Source: Verrucomicrobiota bacterium (GTDB lineage Bacteria > Verrucomicrobiota > Verrucomicrobiia > Opitutales > Opitutaceae). Taken from it: a stretch of 43,458 nt of DNA. The notes beneath the pieces were generated by a model. It saw only the letters and a program-made list of their open reading frames with translations. It searched no databases and was not told the DNA's origin. Shown here piece by piece: positions 42,917 to 43,458 of the stretch (the first letter of the stretch is position 1; every line of letters begins with the position of its first letter). Where the stretch lies: positions 1 through 43,458 of the forward strand of contig JAUVVA010000020.1 in the NCBI GenBank assembly GCA_030604905.1. The letters run 5' to 3'. A program made the translations under genes and the position numbers.

Positions 42917-43458
42917 TCAGACCGCGCCGACGACGGCGGGGACTTTCGTGGCGTCGAATTGGTAGACGCGCTTCGGGAAGTCCGGGGTGGGCGGGTGCGG
43001 CACCACCTTGTGGAACTTCTTCAAGGCGACGTCCCAGTTCTCCACCAGGCTCTGCGCGTGCTTGCTGCCCGTGAGACGGAAGTGCAGCGCGATCAGGTTG
43101 CGCAGGCTGTCGGCCTCCGCGCCCGCCTCGAGGCGCTCGAGGCCGATCATCGCGGGGTTGATCTTCTTCGCGAAGGTATCCGCCTCGTCATACACGAAGG
43201 CGATGCCACCGCTCATGCCGGCGCCAAAGTTGGTGCCGGTCTCGCCGAGGATGACGACGAGGCCGCCGGTCATGTATTCGCAGCCGTGGTCGCCCACGCC
43301 CTCGACCACCGCGGTGGCGCCGGAGTTGCGCACCGCGAAGCGCTCGCCGGCGCGGCCGGCGGCGAAGAGGTGGCCGCCGGTGGCGCCGTAGAGGCAGGTG
43401 TTGCCGATGATGGACTGGTCCTTCCAGACGAAGGTCTCGGAGGCCTTGGGGCGGATGA
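42917..43458 (-). CDS. gltB: Glutamate synthase large subunit, C-terminal part (3' partial gene)
   Basis: The frame is open to the right edge, so only the last 180 or so residues of GltB are visible. They form the GXGXG beta-helix domain: [40 protein letters not shown], then the short helical tail ending V-V-G-A-V. GltB forms glutamate from glutamine and 2-oxoglutarate; the amidotransferase and synthase domains and Fe-S cluster lie outside the window. It ends with a strong terminator. Confidence 0.95.
   Translation of the reverse strand, partial: IRPKASETFVWKDQSIIGNTCLYGATGGHLFAAGRAGERFAVRNSGATAVVEGVGDHGCEYMTGGLVVILGETGTNFGAGMSGGIAFVYDEADTFAKKINPAMIGLERLEAGAEADSLRNLIALHFRLTGSKHAQSLVENWDVALKKFHKVVPHPPTPDFPKRVYQFDATKVPAVVGAV

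Overview
This 43.5 kb window is high-GC, densely coded bacterial chromosome. Several features point to a Verrucomicrobiota bacterium, probably of the Opitutaceae type: a PEP-CTERM protein, a fused CcoN-CcoO cbb3 oxidase subunit, a bacterial deoxyhypusine-synthase-like protein, a PilX/DUF-type pseudopilin cassette, and many start codons without a Shine-Dalgarno sequence. This assignment is inferred from gene content, not from a marker gene. I saw no insertion sequence, prophage, CRISPR array or rRNA. There is one tRNA, a Leu(UAA) on the minus strand near 34.9 kb.

Layout. 2-2512: three-gene pseudopilin cassette A (PilV-, PilW- and PilX-like), cut by the left edge and closed by a terminator. 2806-3735: a PEP-CTERM exported protein of visibly lower GC. 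3806-6028: two uncharacterised membrane proteins. 6119-8237 (minus): panB-coaC-coaB, pantothenate/CoA synthesis with CoaB and CoaC as separate genes. 8370-11485: a small membrane protein, a PilC-type platform protein, and an NtrC-like regulator whose AAA+ domain is degenerate and whose DNA-binding end is truncated. 11571-12956 (minus): a TSUP transporter and a Cys-rich protein of unknown function.

13147-21947 is a cbb3 cytochrome oxidase locus: CcoS-like protein, CcoNO fusion, CcoQ-like peptide, monoheme CcoP, CcoG, a 52-residue membrane peptide, a DsbD_2/TauE-like protein and the CcoI copper ATPase. A DUF433/DUF5615 toxin-antitoxin pair sits antisense between the last two genes. Several junctions of this operon carry short tandem heptad repeats or palindromes, some of them translated.

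21944-30166 holds a Gfo/Idh/MocA-aldo/keto reductase fusion, a TrmH-type RNA methyltransferase, a response regulator plus histidine kinase with an ethylene-receptor-like sensor, a SufU-like scaffold, and pseudopilin cassette B. Cassette B is a complete diverged paralogue of cassette A in the opposite orientation. 30364-38972 holds a type II NADH dehydrogenase with a cNMP-fold tail, a D-2-hydroxyacid dehydrogenase, apt and ppnP (nucleoside salvage, divergent), an FKBP, tRNA-Leu, a GNAT acetyltransferase, mntR, a PocR-AraC regulator and a membrane-anchored flavodoxin-fold protein. 39141-43458 holds a conserved protein of unknown function, a deoxyhypusine-synthase-like protein, a small secreted Gly/Cys peptide, a YrbL-like kinase and the C-terminal end of gltB.

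The best candidates for something new are: the ethylene-receptor-like two-component pair; the toxin-antitoxin module whose antitoxin start codon overlaps the ccoI start codon head to head; the composite repeats inside the cco operon; the inverted duplicate pseudopilin cassettes; and the degenerate NtrC-like protein next to pilC. All functions are read from motifs by eye, with no database search.
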